A stretch of DNA of 64,000 nucleotides from Galbibacter mesophilus (GCF_023721415.1 NZ_JAMQVC010000001.1:682001-746000); one strand, 5' to 3'. Counted from the first letter of the stretch, positions 54,901-63,289 are shown. Translations and numbers: made by a program. The notes: generated by a model from the sequence alone, not told the origin.

Positions 54901-55094
54901 GCTAATCCGGCACTGGCAAAAATATCTGCCTTAGTGGTTAGGTCACCATCCCTGGCATTGTCAACATTTTGGGTGTGGTCTTCACTTACAATAGAAGTGG
55001 TGAAAACTTTGGTTTGGGAAAAGACGCTACTGTTAAACAGAAACATGAAAATAATCCCAAAGCACATCTTCGCGATAGTAGTAAATTTTTTCAT
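48987..55094 (-). CDS. Giant T9SS type B adhesin with 12 Ig-like repeats
   Basis: 2035 residues with signal peptide (FNSSVFSQ). Order: N-terminal beta domain, Ig-like PKD-type segment (about 390-460), then 12 tandem Ig-like repeats of about 95 residues (nt about 49640-53065), each with YxEGDGNLTDNGDDTW and an NELPDGTYDV turn, then a DUF11 domain, then the type B gliding CTD (FTPNNDGYNDFFRI, NRYGNKVYE, WLYIAK end). The CTD sends it through the T9SS to the surface. Probably a long adhesin. Upstream of porP/sprF and the OmpA gene. DNA repeats make the copy number prone to change. Confidence 0.93.
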   Translation of the reverse strand: MKKFTTIAKMCFGIIFMFLFNSSVFSQTKVFTTSIVSEDHTQNVDNARDGDLTTKADIFASAGLALGIGAYSGHIELQYPAMVPANTTTYIKIDTEANLLPALLGGTLGGLLSDVLGIVLIGNQEFTVEARNGETPILTGRSETDNDFSSGRLRIVTNASGEFFIAVTPSQNYNRIRLTNRVGSLVGLGNTKRLGLYGAYYVTNSAECANAAFTSFDGTGISLDLLNLGGAGVANPRNAIDGNVNSFSRLNLGILSVAASIQQSIYFEGSSNASDNFNIRLRLSPGLLAVGALNGIDVIASNKGEVVQTVSFNSLLTADVLSLIQIRANQNLPTTIPYSPGAPIDRLTIRYSSLLNLEIAQSLDLFGVVRTPALPTLDASTVDKAVCIGETADLIATSNPTDLEIRWYDAAEGGNLLTTVSSGATFTTPVITANSTFYVAAAKAGCTTESARVAVNVTALDRPLAADISVTGAENNFCEGNTITLNATSSIEGSFSWYFDNNKTSQITDGLTQGGATYSIGVDGSLTITGLTAAATPINFYTSITSNVTGCDNIAGDLAVTNVTVLENDLNPTIAFSGNIAGDNIINIAESQTDVTISGTVAGDAAVGDTIILTVNGTDYNATVAAGLTFSFDIAGSELVADADATIEATVTTDNGTCNASASAALAFSVNVTEPTTPTVDAQTTNDTTPVLTGTADSADSISVEINGITYSEGDGNLTDNGDDTWSLQIPVGNELPENVYDVVATATDTAGNTANDTTTNELEIDLTAPEIPTVVPLTTNNNTPSISGTATSEDQLTVEVNGITYTEGDGDLTDNGNDTWTLEIPNTNTLPDGTYDVVATATDDAGNVATDITVDELTINASAPNTPTVDFLTTTDTTPTITGTADSVNDLTVEVNGIVYTEGDGNLTDNGNDTWTLQIPTGSELPDGVYDVEATLTNGAISANDATVNELTIDTIPPSIPTVDTLATNDTTPEITGTSDSDADLTVSINGVTYSEGDGNLTDNGDDTWALQIPNGDELPDGVYDVIATANDAAGNSSSDATVDEVSISTSLPSIPSVNTLITADTTPMITGTATSANDLTVAINGITYSEGDGNLTDNGDDTWALQIPDGNELPDNIYDVSAVVTDSFGNINSDTTTDEVTIDTTAPTVPTVNAMVTNDTTPEITGTADSADDLTIVVDGVTYTEGDGNLMDNTDDTWKLQIPTGNELADGTYDVAVTATDAAGNTSNDATVDELTINSTLPNNPTVDVLNTNDTTPLITGTAMSQDDLTVAINNVVYSEGEGNLTDNGDNTWALQIPAGNELPDGTYDVVATATDNANNTSTDTTTDEVTISTSMPTAPTVELLTTADTTPEITGTATSSNDLTVEVNNVVYTEGDGNLTDNVDDTWTLQIPDNQSLTDGFYDVKAEVTDSFGNTNNDSTLNELTIDTMAPNMPTVTPLATNDTTPTITGTADSVDELTVAVNGITYQEGGVHLTDNNDDTWTLQIPNADALPEGTYDIVATATDPAGNTATDNTTDELTIEADLPNTPTVNKLVTSDVTPYVTGTADSEDMLTVEVNGVVYTEGDGDLTDNEDNTWALQIPDSDALPDGEYDVIATVTDDANNSVTDNTTNELIIDDGVRSGDDITVPTVIPLVTDDTTPTIMGTADSVNELTVAVNGTVYAEGAGSLVDNGDNTWSLTIPSIQALPEGVYNVVATAMNTAGATVTDVTTDELRILIILDDAPPVTPTVAEIVTQDPTPEIVGTATSSDDLTVEVDGNIYTEGDGDLTDNGDDTWTLQIPTANELSEGVYDVVVTATNGQGSANDNTTDELTIENIPVSDIIITKTVDNITPLVGEFIEFTVTVTNTGATEFTDVIVDEVIASGFTYQQHTASTGTYFAANGVWDIDALGASQTATLVIRVQVNPTGTHTNVATISATTPMDDSLDNNTAEVIIELSCLTVFNEFTPNNDGYNDFFRIECIEKYPNSVLKVFNRYGNKVYEMVGYQNNWTGIANVSGAVNRDQELPAGVYFYSLKIDELGEDKSGWLYIAK

Positions 55095-55240
55095 TGATAT
55101 GTGGTTTACGTTGGTTAATCGTAAATTTAGGGGATACCAATAATCGTGTGTGTGTTTAGGGGTAGTTGTAGAGAGGGAAAAATAAATTAAAACCTTTTTT
55201 GAGGTTTTTTTTCAAAATTTTTAGTTGTTATTTTAGCTCA

Positions 55241-55276
55241 TTAGATGTAAGATTTTGGGTTTATTCTTACATCTAA
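55241..55276. promoter_or_regulatory. 12-bp inverted repeat operator candidate
   Basis: TTAGATGTAAGA (55241-55252) and its perfect complement (55265-55276) with a 12-base spacer. It lies between the divergent adhesin and rluB starts and could be a binding site or a hairpin. Confidence 0.5.
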
Positions 55277-55456
55277 AGTATAGTATATACGAAGTTTGTT
55301 TAATCTTGGTTTTGTTAAAAAGAAGTTAAAATCTTATGGTTTTCATGCTCAAATATCACTTTCAGTGTTATTAAATTGTTAAATTTTAAATTTAAAACAG
55401 GGGGTGAAATATGTCACTTAATTGTTACATTTTTAACTATATAAATAGCTTAGGTT

Positions 55457-55482
55457 TTGTCCTTTTAAATGATTTATCTTTG
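55457..55482 (+). promoter_or_regulatory. rluB promoter
   Basis: TATCTTTG (55475-55482) matches TAnnTTTG and TTTTG at 55455-55459 is a possible -33 box, though the 15-bp spacing is shorter than usual. The ATG at 55497 would then have a leader of under ten bases. Confidence 0.45.
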
Positions 55483-55496
55483 TAAAAAATTTGTTT

Positions 55497-56369
55497 ATGA
55501 GCAGAGGAGATAATTCTAAGAAAGGTAAAAGTTATGGAAGACAAGGTGGAGGTAGCAAAAAATTCTCTGGCAGACAGGGAGGGAACGCTAAAGGAAAGAG
55601 CTTTGCCCGTGGAAATTCACCTGTAAAAAATACACATACTTCCAAGAAAAGCCAATTGGCTCCCAATGAAATGCGTCTAAACAAATACATTGCGAATAGC
55701 GGTGTGTGCTCTAGAAGGGATGCCGACATCTATATTGCCTCCGGAAATGTTACCGTAAATGGTAATGTTGTTACAGAAATGGGATACAAAGTACAACTTT
55801 CGGATGAAGTTAAATTTGATGGACGTACTATTAATCCTGAAAAGAAAGCATACGTATTGCTTAATAAACCCAAAGGCTTTGTTACCGCCAAATCATTAGA
55901 AAAGGGCAAGAAGACCGTATTGGATTTGGTAGCAAATGCCAGCAAAGGAAGGATTCTACCTGTAGGTTCTCTAGAACGAAATTCTACCGGACTCATGCTT
56001 TTTACGAACGACTTAGAACTTTCTAAAAAACTTACACAGGGACCTGGCTTTAGAAAAATCTACCACGTAACCCTCGACAAAAGCTTTAGACACGAAGACC
56101 TTCATAAAGTACGCGAAGGTTTAGTAATTGATGACAAAGAAGTTAAAGTGGAAGAAATTTCTTTTATTGAAGGTGGAAACAAAAATGAAGTTGGCGTAAA
56201 AATCTATAGCAACCGAAATAAAATTGTAACCAAAATTTTTAAGGAACTCGACTACGAAATTATCAAAATAGACCGTGTTGCTTACGATGGACTCACGAAA
56301 AAAGATATTCCTAGGGGAACATGGCGCCATCTTACAGAACAAGAAGTCATTAATTTAAAAATGCTTTAG
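55497..56369 (+). CDS. RluB/RsuA-family pseudouridine synthase
   Basis: 290 residues from the ATG at 55497. A low-complexity Gly/Lys/Ser-rich N-terminal extension (1-55) precedes an S4 domain (about 60-110; MRLNKYIANSGVCSRRDAD) and the catalytic domain with the GSLERNSTGLMLFTND motif and its catalytic Asp in the usual TGLLLFTND-type position (here the N-S-T variant of RDTTG-type loops). It modifies a uridine of 23S or 16S rRNA. Gene order suggests it once followed ubiA directly. Confidence 0.88.
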   Translation: MSRGDNSKKGKSYGRQGGGSKKFSGRQGGNAKGKSFARGNSPVKNTHTSKKSQLAPNEMRLNKYIANSGVCSRRDADIYIASGNVTVNGNVVTEMGYKVQLSDEVKFDGRTINPEKKAYVLLNKPKGFVTAKSLEKGKKTVLDLVANASKGRILPVGSLERNSTGLMLFTNDLELSKKLTQGPGFRKIYHVTLDKSFRHEDLHKVREGLVIDDKEVKVEEISFIEGGNKNEVGVKIYSNRNKIVTKIFKELDYEIIKIDRVAYDGLTKKDIPRGTWRHLTEQEVINLKML

Positions 56370-56405
56370 TCCTATTTCAGGTTGTTCAGGAAGGTTGCTT
56401 ATTGG

Positions 56406-57761
56406 CTAAATTCCTTTTAAAATAGGTTTCTCTAAATAAACTTCTTTTAAAAAGCACCCAAAAACAATTAAATATTCCGTAGTGATAATCCATGGATTTT
56501 CAACAAAAAATTCATTGGAATAAGCGAAGTAACTTAAAAAAACGGCCAAACTCCAGATCAGCGGGAATTTATAACGGGTAAACACGCACAGCAAAACAGG
56601 CGTTGCCAAATACCACGGATGAACCGTAGTACTCATGAAAAAATAAATAGATACAGCCATTAACATTGAAACAAATAATGTTTTTGGCTGATTGTTTTTT
56701 CTGAAAAATGCAAGCAACAAAATGGCCGCTAACGTTAAAAATGCGAGCCGCGTTCCAGCTATGGAAATTATATTAAATCCTTTGTGATAGAATCCAATTT
56801 CCCGAACTAAATAGTAAATACTGGCATTGAATTCGAACTTTTTAAACCATAATCCAACAGTTTCTGAATAGTGCTCTATCATTTCAGCGGAAAGAAATGG
56901 TAAAAATGAAATCAAAAATACCAACCCGACCAATAAGTAGAAAGAGCCTAACCTCAACATGCTCCTTTTATCTGTGTCCTTAATAAACCATCTTATAAAA
57001 AGGGGTAATAAAAGAAGCGGCAACAACTTTACTGAAATGGAAAATGAGAATAAAACAGCTCCAAAAATCCATTTATTCTGAAGGATAAAATACAATGCAG
57101 CTACCAAGAAAAATAGCATTATTGCTTCAAAATGAAGGTTTCCTGTAAGCTCGATTATGATAAGCGGATTTAAAAAATACCAATGTATTTGTTGCTTCGG
57201 AAGTTTTAATAATTGAAGGATTTTACTTCCGAAGTAGAAGATTCCTACGTCTGCCAAGATTATAAAAAAGCGCAGGACGATGATATTGACTAAAATATTC
57301 TTACCCCCAATTACATTTCCAAGATAAAAGAACAATTGATTAATAGGCGGGTAATTGCTATGGTTGGAAGCGCTTAATGTGCCCATACCCTCAAATAATG
57401 TCTCCAAAAATTGAGTTGAAAATCCTTCGCTTCCAATCAATTCCATTGGAGTATGCAAATATGGATTTACACCTTCAACAAGTAGTTTTCCATCCCAAAT
57501 AAATCGGTAAAAATCCTGCGAAAGATTTGGAGTGGCTGCAAAGAAAACAAGTCTGGCTAAAATTCCGAATATCAATAAAAATCGAAGATTGGACTTTTCA
57601 AATTGAATAAGCTTGTACGCAAAAAAAAACAACGCTACGCAAAGAGATAGCAATTTTATAAAATCGGTACGGACCAAATCGTAAGCAAAACTTCCGTAAA
57701 ACAGAAGTGAAGCAATTAAAAAAAGTATCGTGTACTTATTTGTTTTCCAAATTCTTATCAT
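56406..57761 (-). CDS. GT-C glycosyltransferase (mannosyltransferase-like)
   Basis: 451 residues with 10-12 hydrophobic segments. The DFYRFIWDGKLLVEGVNPYL stretch in the first periplasmic loop is the GT-C Asp motif of polyprenol-phosphate-mannose-dependent mannosyltransferases. Probably acts on envelope glycans. It follows the CESA-like gene by 9 bp in an operon of three glycosyltransferases. Confidence 0.8.
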   Translation of the reverse strand: MIRIWKTNKYTILFLIASLLFYGSFAYDLVRTDFIKLLSLCVALFFFAYKLIQFEKSNLRFLLIFGILARLVFFAATPNLSQDFYRFIWDGKLLVEGVNPYLHTPMELIGSEGFSTQFLETLFEGMGTLSASNHSNYPPINQLFFYLGNVIGGKNILVNIIVLRFFIILADVGIFYFGSKILQLLKLPKQQIHWYFLNPLIIIELTGNLHFEAIMLFFLVAALYFILQNKWIFGAVLFSFSISVKLLPLLLLPLFIRWFIKDTDKRSMLRLGSFYLLVGLVFLISFLPFLSAEMIEHYSETVGLWFKKFEFNASIYYLVREIGFYHKGFNIISIAGTRLAFLTLAAILLLAFFRKNNQPKTLFVSMLMAVSIYFFMSTTVHPWYLATPVLLCVFTRYKFPLIWSLAVFLSYFAYSNEFFVENPWIITTEYLIVFGCFLKEVYLEKPILKGI

Positions 57762-57770
57762 TCAACTTTT

Positions 57771-59258
57771 TTATCCTCTTGATTTTATGGAATGGAAAAA
57801 TACAAAACCAAAACCAATAAAAAGCATCAAATGAAACGGAAACAAGGAATAATCATTAAACACAAAACCGCTCGTCATTCCGAAGAAAAAATAAAGCATC
57901 AACAGAGCTTCTAAAATAATATTTCCAGAAATCGATTTTACTAGATATTTATTCCCTTTCCAGCTATCGGTTACATTTTTAATATTAAATTTTGGGGTTC
58001 TAACAAATTCACTTCGCTTCCCCATGTGCCCTTCTATTACCGCAAAGCTGTTGTGAAGTGTAAACCCGAGGATGACCGTAAAAAAAGTAATAAACATTTG
58101 CGTGTAGGAAAGAAAACCCCGCCAACCTTCTTCTAATATGTTTTTATATGTAAACCAATAGCAAAAATATAAAATGAGCGTACTAGCGATAAAAATACCG
58201 GTTAAATCGAAAACCCAAATTGGAATAATGTTTTGTTGTTTAATAAAAAGTATCGGGACACTCAAAAAAGCAATTAAAAATGCACACAAAAACATGGAGC
58301 TATTTAACAAATGAATAAAACCATGAAATTTTGTTTTTAAAGAAATATTTTTGGCATTTAAAAGACTTTTTATTGTTTTTCTGAAGTTTTCCGCCCCTCC
58401 TTTGTTCCATCGAAATTGCTGTGTTCTAGCGGCGCTAATCACCACCGGAAGTTCCGCTGGGGTTTCCACGTTTTCAAGGTATTTAAATTTCCAATTTTTT
58501 AATTGGGCGCGGTAGGATAAGTCCAAATCCTCGGTTAGGGTGTCGCCCTCCCAGTTTCCAGCATCGATTATACAAGCCTTTCTCCAAACGCCCGCGGTAC
58601 CGTTAAAGTTGATAAAATGACCTTTTGCATTTCTCCCAACTTGTTCTATTGTAAAATGCGCATCCAACGCAAAAGCCTGTATTTTGGTAAGCAAGGAATA
58701 ATCTCTATTGATGTGTCCCCAACGTGTCTGCACAACACCAATCTCTGGGTCTTTAAAATAAGGAACTGTTTTTTTTAGCCAATCCGGAGCTGGAAGAAAG
58801 TCCGCATCAAAAATGGCAATGAATTCCCCTGTCGCTTTCTCCAAACCTTCTTTTAACGCTCCTGCTTTAAAACCTTGCCTATTTTCCCGGGTAATATGTG
58901 AAATATTGATTCCACTTTGCTGGTACTTTTTTATTTTTTCTGAAGTCTGTTCCAGAGAACCATCGGTAGAGTCATCCAGCACTTGAATTTCCAGTTTGTT
59001 GCTTGGGTATTCCAATTTTACGATGTTCTCGAGCAACCTATCTACCACATATTCTTCATTATAAATAGGAAGTTGAACAGTAACCTTTGGTATTTCCCGC
59101 GCATCAAGAAAATTGAATTTGGGCCCGCTTGCGAGGTTTTTTCTGTGTCTCAGGTAATTTACAAGCAAGTTAAGTTGCGTTAAACTATAAAAGAGAATAA
59201 GCAATAACGAGAGTATATAAATAGCTAGAATACTGTATGTAACAATCTCGGAAATCAT
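57771..59258 (-). CDS. CESA-like family 2 glycosyltransferase
   Basis: 495 residues. N-terminal TM, GT2 core with Asp in DDSTDG, DAD in FDADFLPAPDWL, Asp in EDLDLSYRA, and the QxxRW motif QQFRWNKG, then four C-terminal TM segments. The topology is that of processive or large envelope-glycan synthases such as cellulose-synthase-like enzymes. It overlaps the upstream GT2 gene by 4 bp. Confidence 0.87.
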   Translation of the reverse strand: MISEIVTYSILAIYILSLLLILFYSLTQLNLLVNYLRHRKNLASGPKFNFLDAREIPKVTVQLPIYNEEYVVDRLLENIVKLEYPSNKLEIQVLDDSTDGSLEQTSEKIKKYQQSGINISHITRENRQGFKAGALKEGLEKATGEFIAIFDADFLPAPDWLKKTVPYFKDPEIGVVQTRWGHINRDYSLLTKIQAFALDAHFTIEQVGRNAKGHFINFNGTAGVWRKACIIDAGNWEGDTLTEDLDLSYRAQLKNWKFKYLENVETPAELPVVISAARTQQFRWNKGGAENFRKTIKSLLNAKNISLKTKFHGFIHLLNSSMFLCAFLIAFLSVPILFIKQQNIIPIWVFDLTGIFIASTLILYFCYWFTYKNILEEGWRGFLSYTQMFITFFTVILGFTLHNSFAVIEGHMGKRSEFVRTPKFNIKNVTDSWKGNKYLVKSISGNIILEALLMLYFFFGMTSGFVFNDYSLFPFHLMLFIGFGFVFFHSIKSRG

Positions 59259-59944
59259 TTAAAACTATATTTAAAAATCCAACCCAAAATTTTAATCCCT
59301 GCCATAATGCTGCCCTTCACCGTACCAGAAACTTTAGAAACCCCAATCCTGTTTTTGTAACGCACGGGAATTTCTGTATAGCTGTAATTCTTTTTAATGG
59401 CCTTTAGTTGCATTTCTACCGTCCAACCGTAGGTTTTGTCTTCCATTTCCAATGTCAAAAGCTTGTTGTATTTTATAGCCCTAAACGGACCTAAATCCGT
59501 AAAACGGGCACCAAAAAACAGTTTCATTAAAAATGTTGCCAACCAATTGCCAAAAACTTGCTGGGGTGTCATGGAATTAGGTTCCCGCAAGGATTTATTC
59601 CTTGCTCCAATAACCAAATCCATATTATCATTTAAAATTGGGGAAACAATTTTGGTTAGTTCTTCTGGATAATCAGAATAATCCCCGTCTAGAAAAACAA
59701 TAATATCTGGAGTGTTTCCGCTTTCAGAAATATATTCCATCCCTTTTAAGCATGCATAACCGTATCCTTTTCGGTTTTCAGTTAAAACAGTTGCGCCTGC
59801 TTTTTTAGCAACTTCTTCCGTGGCATCGGTTGAATTATTGCTTACCACAATTACTTCATCTACAATTTCTGGTATTTCATTAATCACCAAACCGATGGAA
59901 GCTTCTTCGTTAAAAGCGGGAATAATTACTTTAATATTGGGCAT
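59255..59944 (-). CDS. Family 2 glycosyltransferase (DPM-like)
   Basis: 229 residues. Motifs IPAFNEEASIGLVI at 8-21, FLDGDYSD (DxD at about 88) and WTVEMQLKAI resemble dolichyl-phosphate mannose synthase and polyprenyl-phosphate glucosyltransferases. It could supply the polyprenol-sugar donor for the GT-C enzyme downstream, a sensible division of labour in the operon. First gene of the three. Confidence 0.87.
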   Translation of the reverse strand: MPNIKVIIPAFNEEASIGLVINEIPEIVDEVIVVSNNSTDATEEVAKKAGATVLTENRKGYGYACLKGMEYISESGNTPDIIVFLDGDYSDYPEELTKIVSPILNDNMDLVIGARNKSLREPNSMTPQQVFGNWLATFLMKLFFGARFTDLGPFRAIKYNKLLTLEMEDKTYGWTVEMQLKAIKKNYSYTEIPVRYKNRIGVSKVSGTVKGSIMAGIKILGWIFKYSFK

Positions 59945-60039
59945 TGCCTATTTCCTTAAAAAGTTGCGCAAAGATACTATCATTTGCTCGATTATTGATG
60001 ATAATATAGCTTTGGATGTAGTTGGTCGTAAAAACCAAT

Positions 60040-61653
60040 TTATCCTTTATGAGAAGCCTTATTTTCTTGAATTAAATTCAGTAAATCCACATCATTTCCC
60101 AATAAAACAGCCTCGCTATTAATCCTTCCTTTGGTGCTACCGTTTTCCAGTTTGAGCACTCCCCGGGGACAAACAGCCGAGCAAATACCACAACCAACGC
60201 AGGAAGCACGAATAATGTTTTCACCTTTTTGCGCATAGGCCCGTACATCGATTCCCATTTCGCAATATGTGGAACAATTTCCACAGGAAATACACTGACC
60301 ACCATTGGTGGTAATTCTGAATTTTGAAAAAAGACGCTGTTGCAATCCCAAAATAGCCGCCATTGGACAACCAAATCGGCACCAAACGCGATTACCGAAA
60401 ATGGGATAGAAGCCCGTACCAATCACTCCGGAAAATATGGAACCGATTAGAAAGGCATACGTAGAACGCAACGTTTCCGGATTAAATATAAAAACACTGC
60501 TTCCACTCATGTAGTGAATTCCAATTAAACCTAAGGTAATGGCCAAATAACCAATAGCACCATAACGTGCATCCTTTTTAAATTCTTCTTTTTTGAAATA
60601 CCAAATAACGGCAAACAACAATCCAAGGAAAACGGCTACACTAATTAAAAAAGTGTCTTTATTTAGCAAATATTTATCGGCATCATAGCTAAGGTAACTG
60701 TGAATAACGGCGGTAGTCATTAAAACAGAAAACACCAATACACTGTGTACCACCCATCGTTCTACTCTCCATGCAAACAAACTTTTATCGGATAATTGCC
60801 TAAACGCATCACCAGAAGTTTCTGCGAGTCCGCCACAGCCGCAAACCCACGAACAATACCATCTTTTTCCGTAGAAATAAGTTAGAATAGGGGTTATAAC
60901 TAGAATGGAAACAATGCCAAAGAGCAATAAAAATATGCCCAAATTTCCCGAACTAATAAAACCATCCACGCGGTATTGTTCAAAATTATAATAATTGAGA
61001 GGCCATATATTTTTTAGGTCGTAATACGGAATGTTGTAAGCTTCCGAATTATTCAAGCGAGCCATAACCTCTGGAATAATAAAAGCAAATGAGGCTTGAA
61101 AAAACATTACACTAAGCGTACGTAACACTTCATACCGATTATGGCGGTATTTCCAAAGAAATTTAATTCCGAAGGCAAGAATGGCTATCGTATATAAAGT
61201 TCCATACACAAACCACTGACTGGCGGGATTGCCGCTAAGAAATTTGCTTAGTGGGTCAAAAAGTGCTATTACCCCAACGTTGTCACCCTCGTTTCTTAAT
61301 CCCAAATATTGTGGGTAGAAATAGAGCACAACGTAAAAACCGGTCAGCGCAATTCCCAAAAGCCAGCCTAGCAAGCCACGGGAAGAAATTGATTTTTGAT
61401 AAACCCCATCATTTTTTATACCAGCCGATTTGTTGGCATATGCACCGTATGAAAATATAACCACTCCCAAAGTAATCGCGGATAGGGAAATGGCCAGCCA
61501 AGTTGTTTTATTAGGGAAATCGATATTGAACATCGCCAAAAGGAGCACCCCTAAACCAAACATTCCTAAAACAACCGAAAATTTTTGAATAGCGCTTAAG
61601 GCCGCGGGCGGTTCTCCCGATAAAGACATATTTCTTTGTACTGTAGTATTCAT
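60040..61653 (-). CDS. Membrane polyferredoxin (NosR/CcoG/NapH-like)
   Basis: 537 residues with about eight to ten TM segments, then cytoplasmic 4Fe-4S binding motifs: CISCGNCSTYC and CVGCGICSAVCPRGV, as well as WCSWVCGCGGL and CRFGCPMAA within the membrane part. This is the NapH/NosR family layout, used to pass electrons between quinol or NADH and a periplasmic enzyme. It lies 2 bp from the FAD oxidoreductase gene, so the two should form an electron-transfer pair. Electron acceptor unknown. Confidence 0.85.
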   Translation of the reverse strand: MNTTVQRNMSLSGEPPAALSAIQKFSVVLGMFGLGVLLLAMFNIDFPNKTTWLAISLSAITLGVVIFSYGAYANKSAGIKNDGVYQKSISSRGLLGWLLGIALTGFYVVLYFYPQYLGLRNEGDNVGVIALFDPLSKFLSGNPASQWFVYGTLYTIAILAFGIKFLWKYRHNRYEVLRTLSVMFFQASFAFIIPEVMARLNNSEAYNIPYYDLKNIWPLNYYNFEQYRVDGFISSGNLGIFLLLFGIVSILVITPILTYFYGKRWYCSWVCGCGGLAETSGDAFRQLSDKSLFAWRVERWVVHSVLVFSVLMTTAVIHSYLSYDADKYLLNKDTFLISVAVFLGLLFAVIWYFKKEEFKKDARYGAIGYLAITLGLIGIHYMSGSSVFIFNPETLRSTYAFLIGSIFSGVIGTGFYPIFGNRVWCRFGCPMAAILGLQQRLFSKFRITTNGGQCISCGNCSTYCEMGIDVRAYAQKGENIIRASCVGCGICSAVCPRGVLKLENGSTKGRINSEAVLLGNDVDLLNLIQENKASHKG

Positions 61654-61655
61654 AA

Positions 61656-62954
61656 CTAGTTTGCCAATTGGAATTGGTTATCAAATGATTTTTTTATTGC
61701 TGAATAGTGTTTTTTATAAAACTCGGGGTCGAAATGTGCTTTGTGTAAGTTTTCAATTACAAATTCAACACTCTTCTCTTCGGAAATCCATTTGTCGAAT
61801 TTCTCATGCGAAAGTCGAATTCCAAAAGTGTTTATCCCCAAAATAGCGTGGTTTTCTTTGTGAAAGGAAATTCGGATGCATTTCTTGCCATCGGGATGTT
61901 CCCAATAAAACTGCTGCTCATAATCTTGCGGTTTGGCCCAAACCCAACCGTAGGTTTGATATTCAATATCTAAAAACTTAGCAGAATTAAACCAAACACC
62001 GGGACGGTAAGCCATTTTATTACCGCAAATAGTTTGGGCAACAGCCTCGCCCATCATGCGCCCAGTATACCAAACTGCCTCCACGGGCTTTCGAAACCCG
62101 GTTGGCTCCAGTTGCTCGGCGCAATCACCAATGGCATAAACATTTGGAATATTGGTTTCTAAGTATTTATTTACTTTCACCCCTTTTCCAAGTTCAATAC
62201 CGCTATCATTTAGAAAATCAATTGATGGACGCACTCCCGCAGTAAGACCTACCAAATTACATTCTATTTTTTCACCTTCGGAAGTAATAATGGCACTCGC
62301 TCTTCCATTTTCATCGGAAACAATTTCCTTCAATTGGGTGTTTAGTTTTAGCTCAATATGATGGTCTTTGATGTGATTCCCTATTAGTTTTGCTTCACCT
62401 TCCGGAAGCACACTTCCCCAAAAATAACGGTCGCGCACCAGCATGGTCACGGGAATATTTCGAGTTCTCAACATCTCTGCCAATTCAATTCCTATCAATC
62501 CACCACCCACAATTACAGCCCGCTTACAAACCTCGTTATTTGGAGCATTTTCTTCCAAAAGCTCCAAATCTTGTTTTGAATATAAGCCTTGGACTCCTTT
62601 TAAATTCTCCCCGGGCCACCCAAATTTATTGGGTTTGGACCCGCTGGCAATAATAAGGTCGTCGTAAGTTAAATCACTCCCATCTTCAAAAAGAAGTCTT
62701 TTGTTTTCTGTGTTGACCTCTTTTACAAACCCATGCTTCAGTTGGATGTTGTTTTTCTCCCAAAACCAATTTTCATAAGGTTGCGTGTGCTCAAACTTCA
62801 TATGCCCCATATACACATACATAAGCGCTGTACGAGAAAAAAAGTATTCAGACTCAGCCGAAATAACCGTGATTTTATAGTCGCTAAGCTTTCGTATATG
62901 CCTAGCAGCGGTAATTCCCGCGATTCCATTTCCAATAATGGCGATGTGTTTCAT
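61656..62954 (-). CDS. FAD/NAD(P)-dependent oxidoreductase
   Basis: 432 residues from the ATG at 62954 (MKHIAIIGNGIAGI); the longer start adds six residues. Two Rossmann motifs: GNGIAGITAARHI (FAD) and GGGLIGIELAEML (NAD), plus the GDCAEQ FAD-binding motif. It resembles nitrite reductase-like and rubredoxin reductase-like flavoproteins. It has an extra C-terminal domain of about 100 residues. Paired with the polyferredoxin gene. Confidence 0.86.
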   Translation of the reverse strand: MKHIAIIGNGIAGITAARHIRKLSDYKITVISAESEYFFSRTALMYVYMGHMKFEHTQPYENWFWEKNNIQLKHGFVKEVNTENKRLLFEDGSDLTYDDLIIASGSKPNKFGWPGENLKGVQGLYSKQDLELLEENAPNNEVCKRAVIVGGGLIGIELAEMLRTRNIPVTMLVRDRYFWGSVLPEGEAKLIGNHIKDHHIELKLNTQLKEIVSDENGRASAIITSEGEKIECNLVGLTAGVRPSIDFLNDSGIELGKGVKVNKYLETNIPNVYAIGDCAEQLEPTGFRKPVEAVWYTGRMMGEAVAQTICGNKMAYRPGVWFNSAKFLDIEYQTYGWVWAKPQDYEQQFYWEHPDGKKCIRISFHKENHAILGINTFGIRLSHEKFDKWISEEKSVEFVIENLHKAHFDPEFYKKHYSAIKKSFDNQFQLAN

Positions 62955-63289
62955 ACGTTTAAATTTTTCCAACTATCTGAAACAATATTTTCAAAAATTG
63001 AGAACGTATGTAATCGCTACGCTCTCGCATTAAAAATTTTAAATATTAACTTTATGCAAAGCGATTTTTAAAATTTCTTAATGCTCGTTTCATCTGTTGA
63101 ATTTTGTATTGTTTACTTTGGGCTTGCAAAATAGGTCGTACTGCAAGATAAAAACTTAACAGCAGTTATTGGTTTAGAAAGATTTTAAATTTAAATTGCG
63201 GGATTTTTCTTATTTCTGAGAGATTTTTAAAATGAAAAGGCCGCTTAAAAAAAGCAGCCTTGTTCAGTAGTTTCAGTCTCATTGGAAAA
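62955..63289. other. Intergenic region before the right-edge sulfatase
   Basis: 335 bp. Contains the sulfatase terminator (63237-63261) and an A/T-rich stretch with no further recognisable feature. No tRNA is present. Confidence 0.6.
63237..63261 (-). terminator. Terminator of the right-edge sulfatase gene
   Basis: Stem AAGGC-C-GCTT (63237-63246) with its partner, with the internal C/A being a G-U pair on the minus strand, A-rich loop, and a short U-run. Oriented for minus-strand transcription. Confidence 0.7.

Larger units (their letters stand above)
55095..55496. other. Divergent intergenic region, adhesin and rluB
   Basis: 402 bp. It holds an inverted repeat at 55241-55276 (perfect 12-bp arms) and an rluB-side promoter at 55457-55482. 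Otherwise A/T-rich with nothing more recognisable. Confidence 0.6.
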
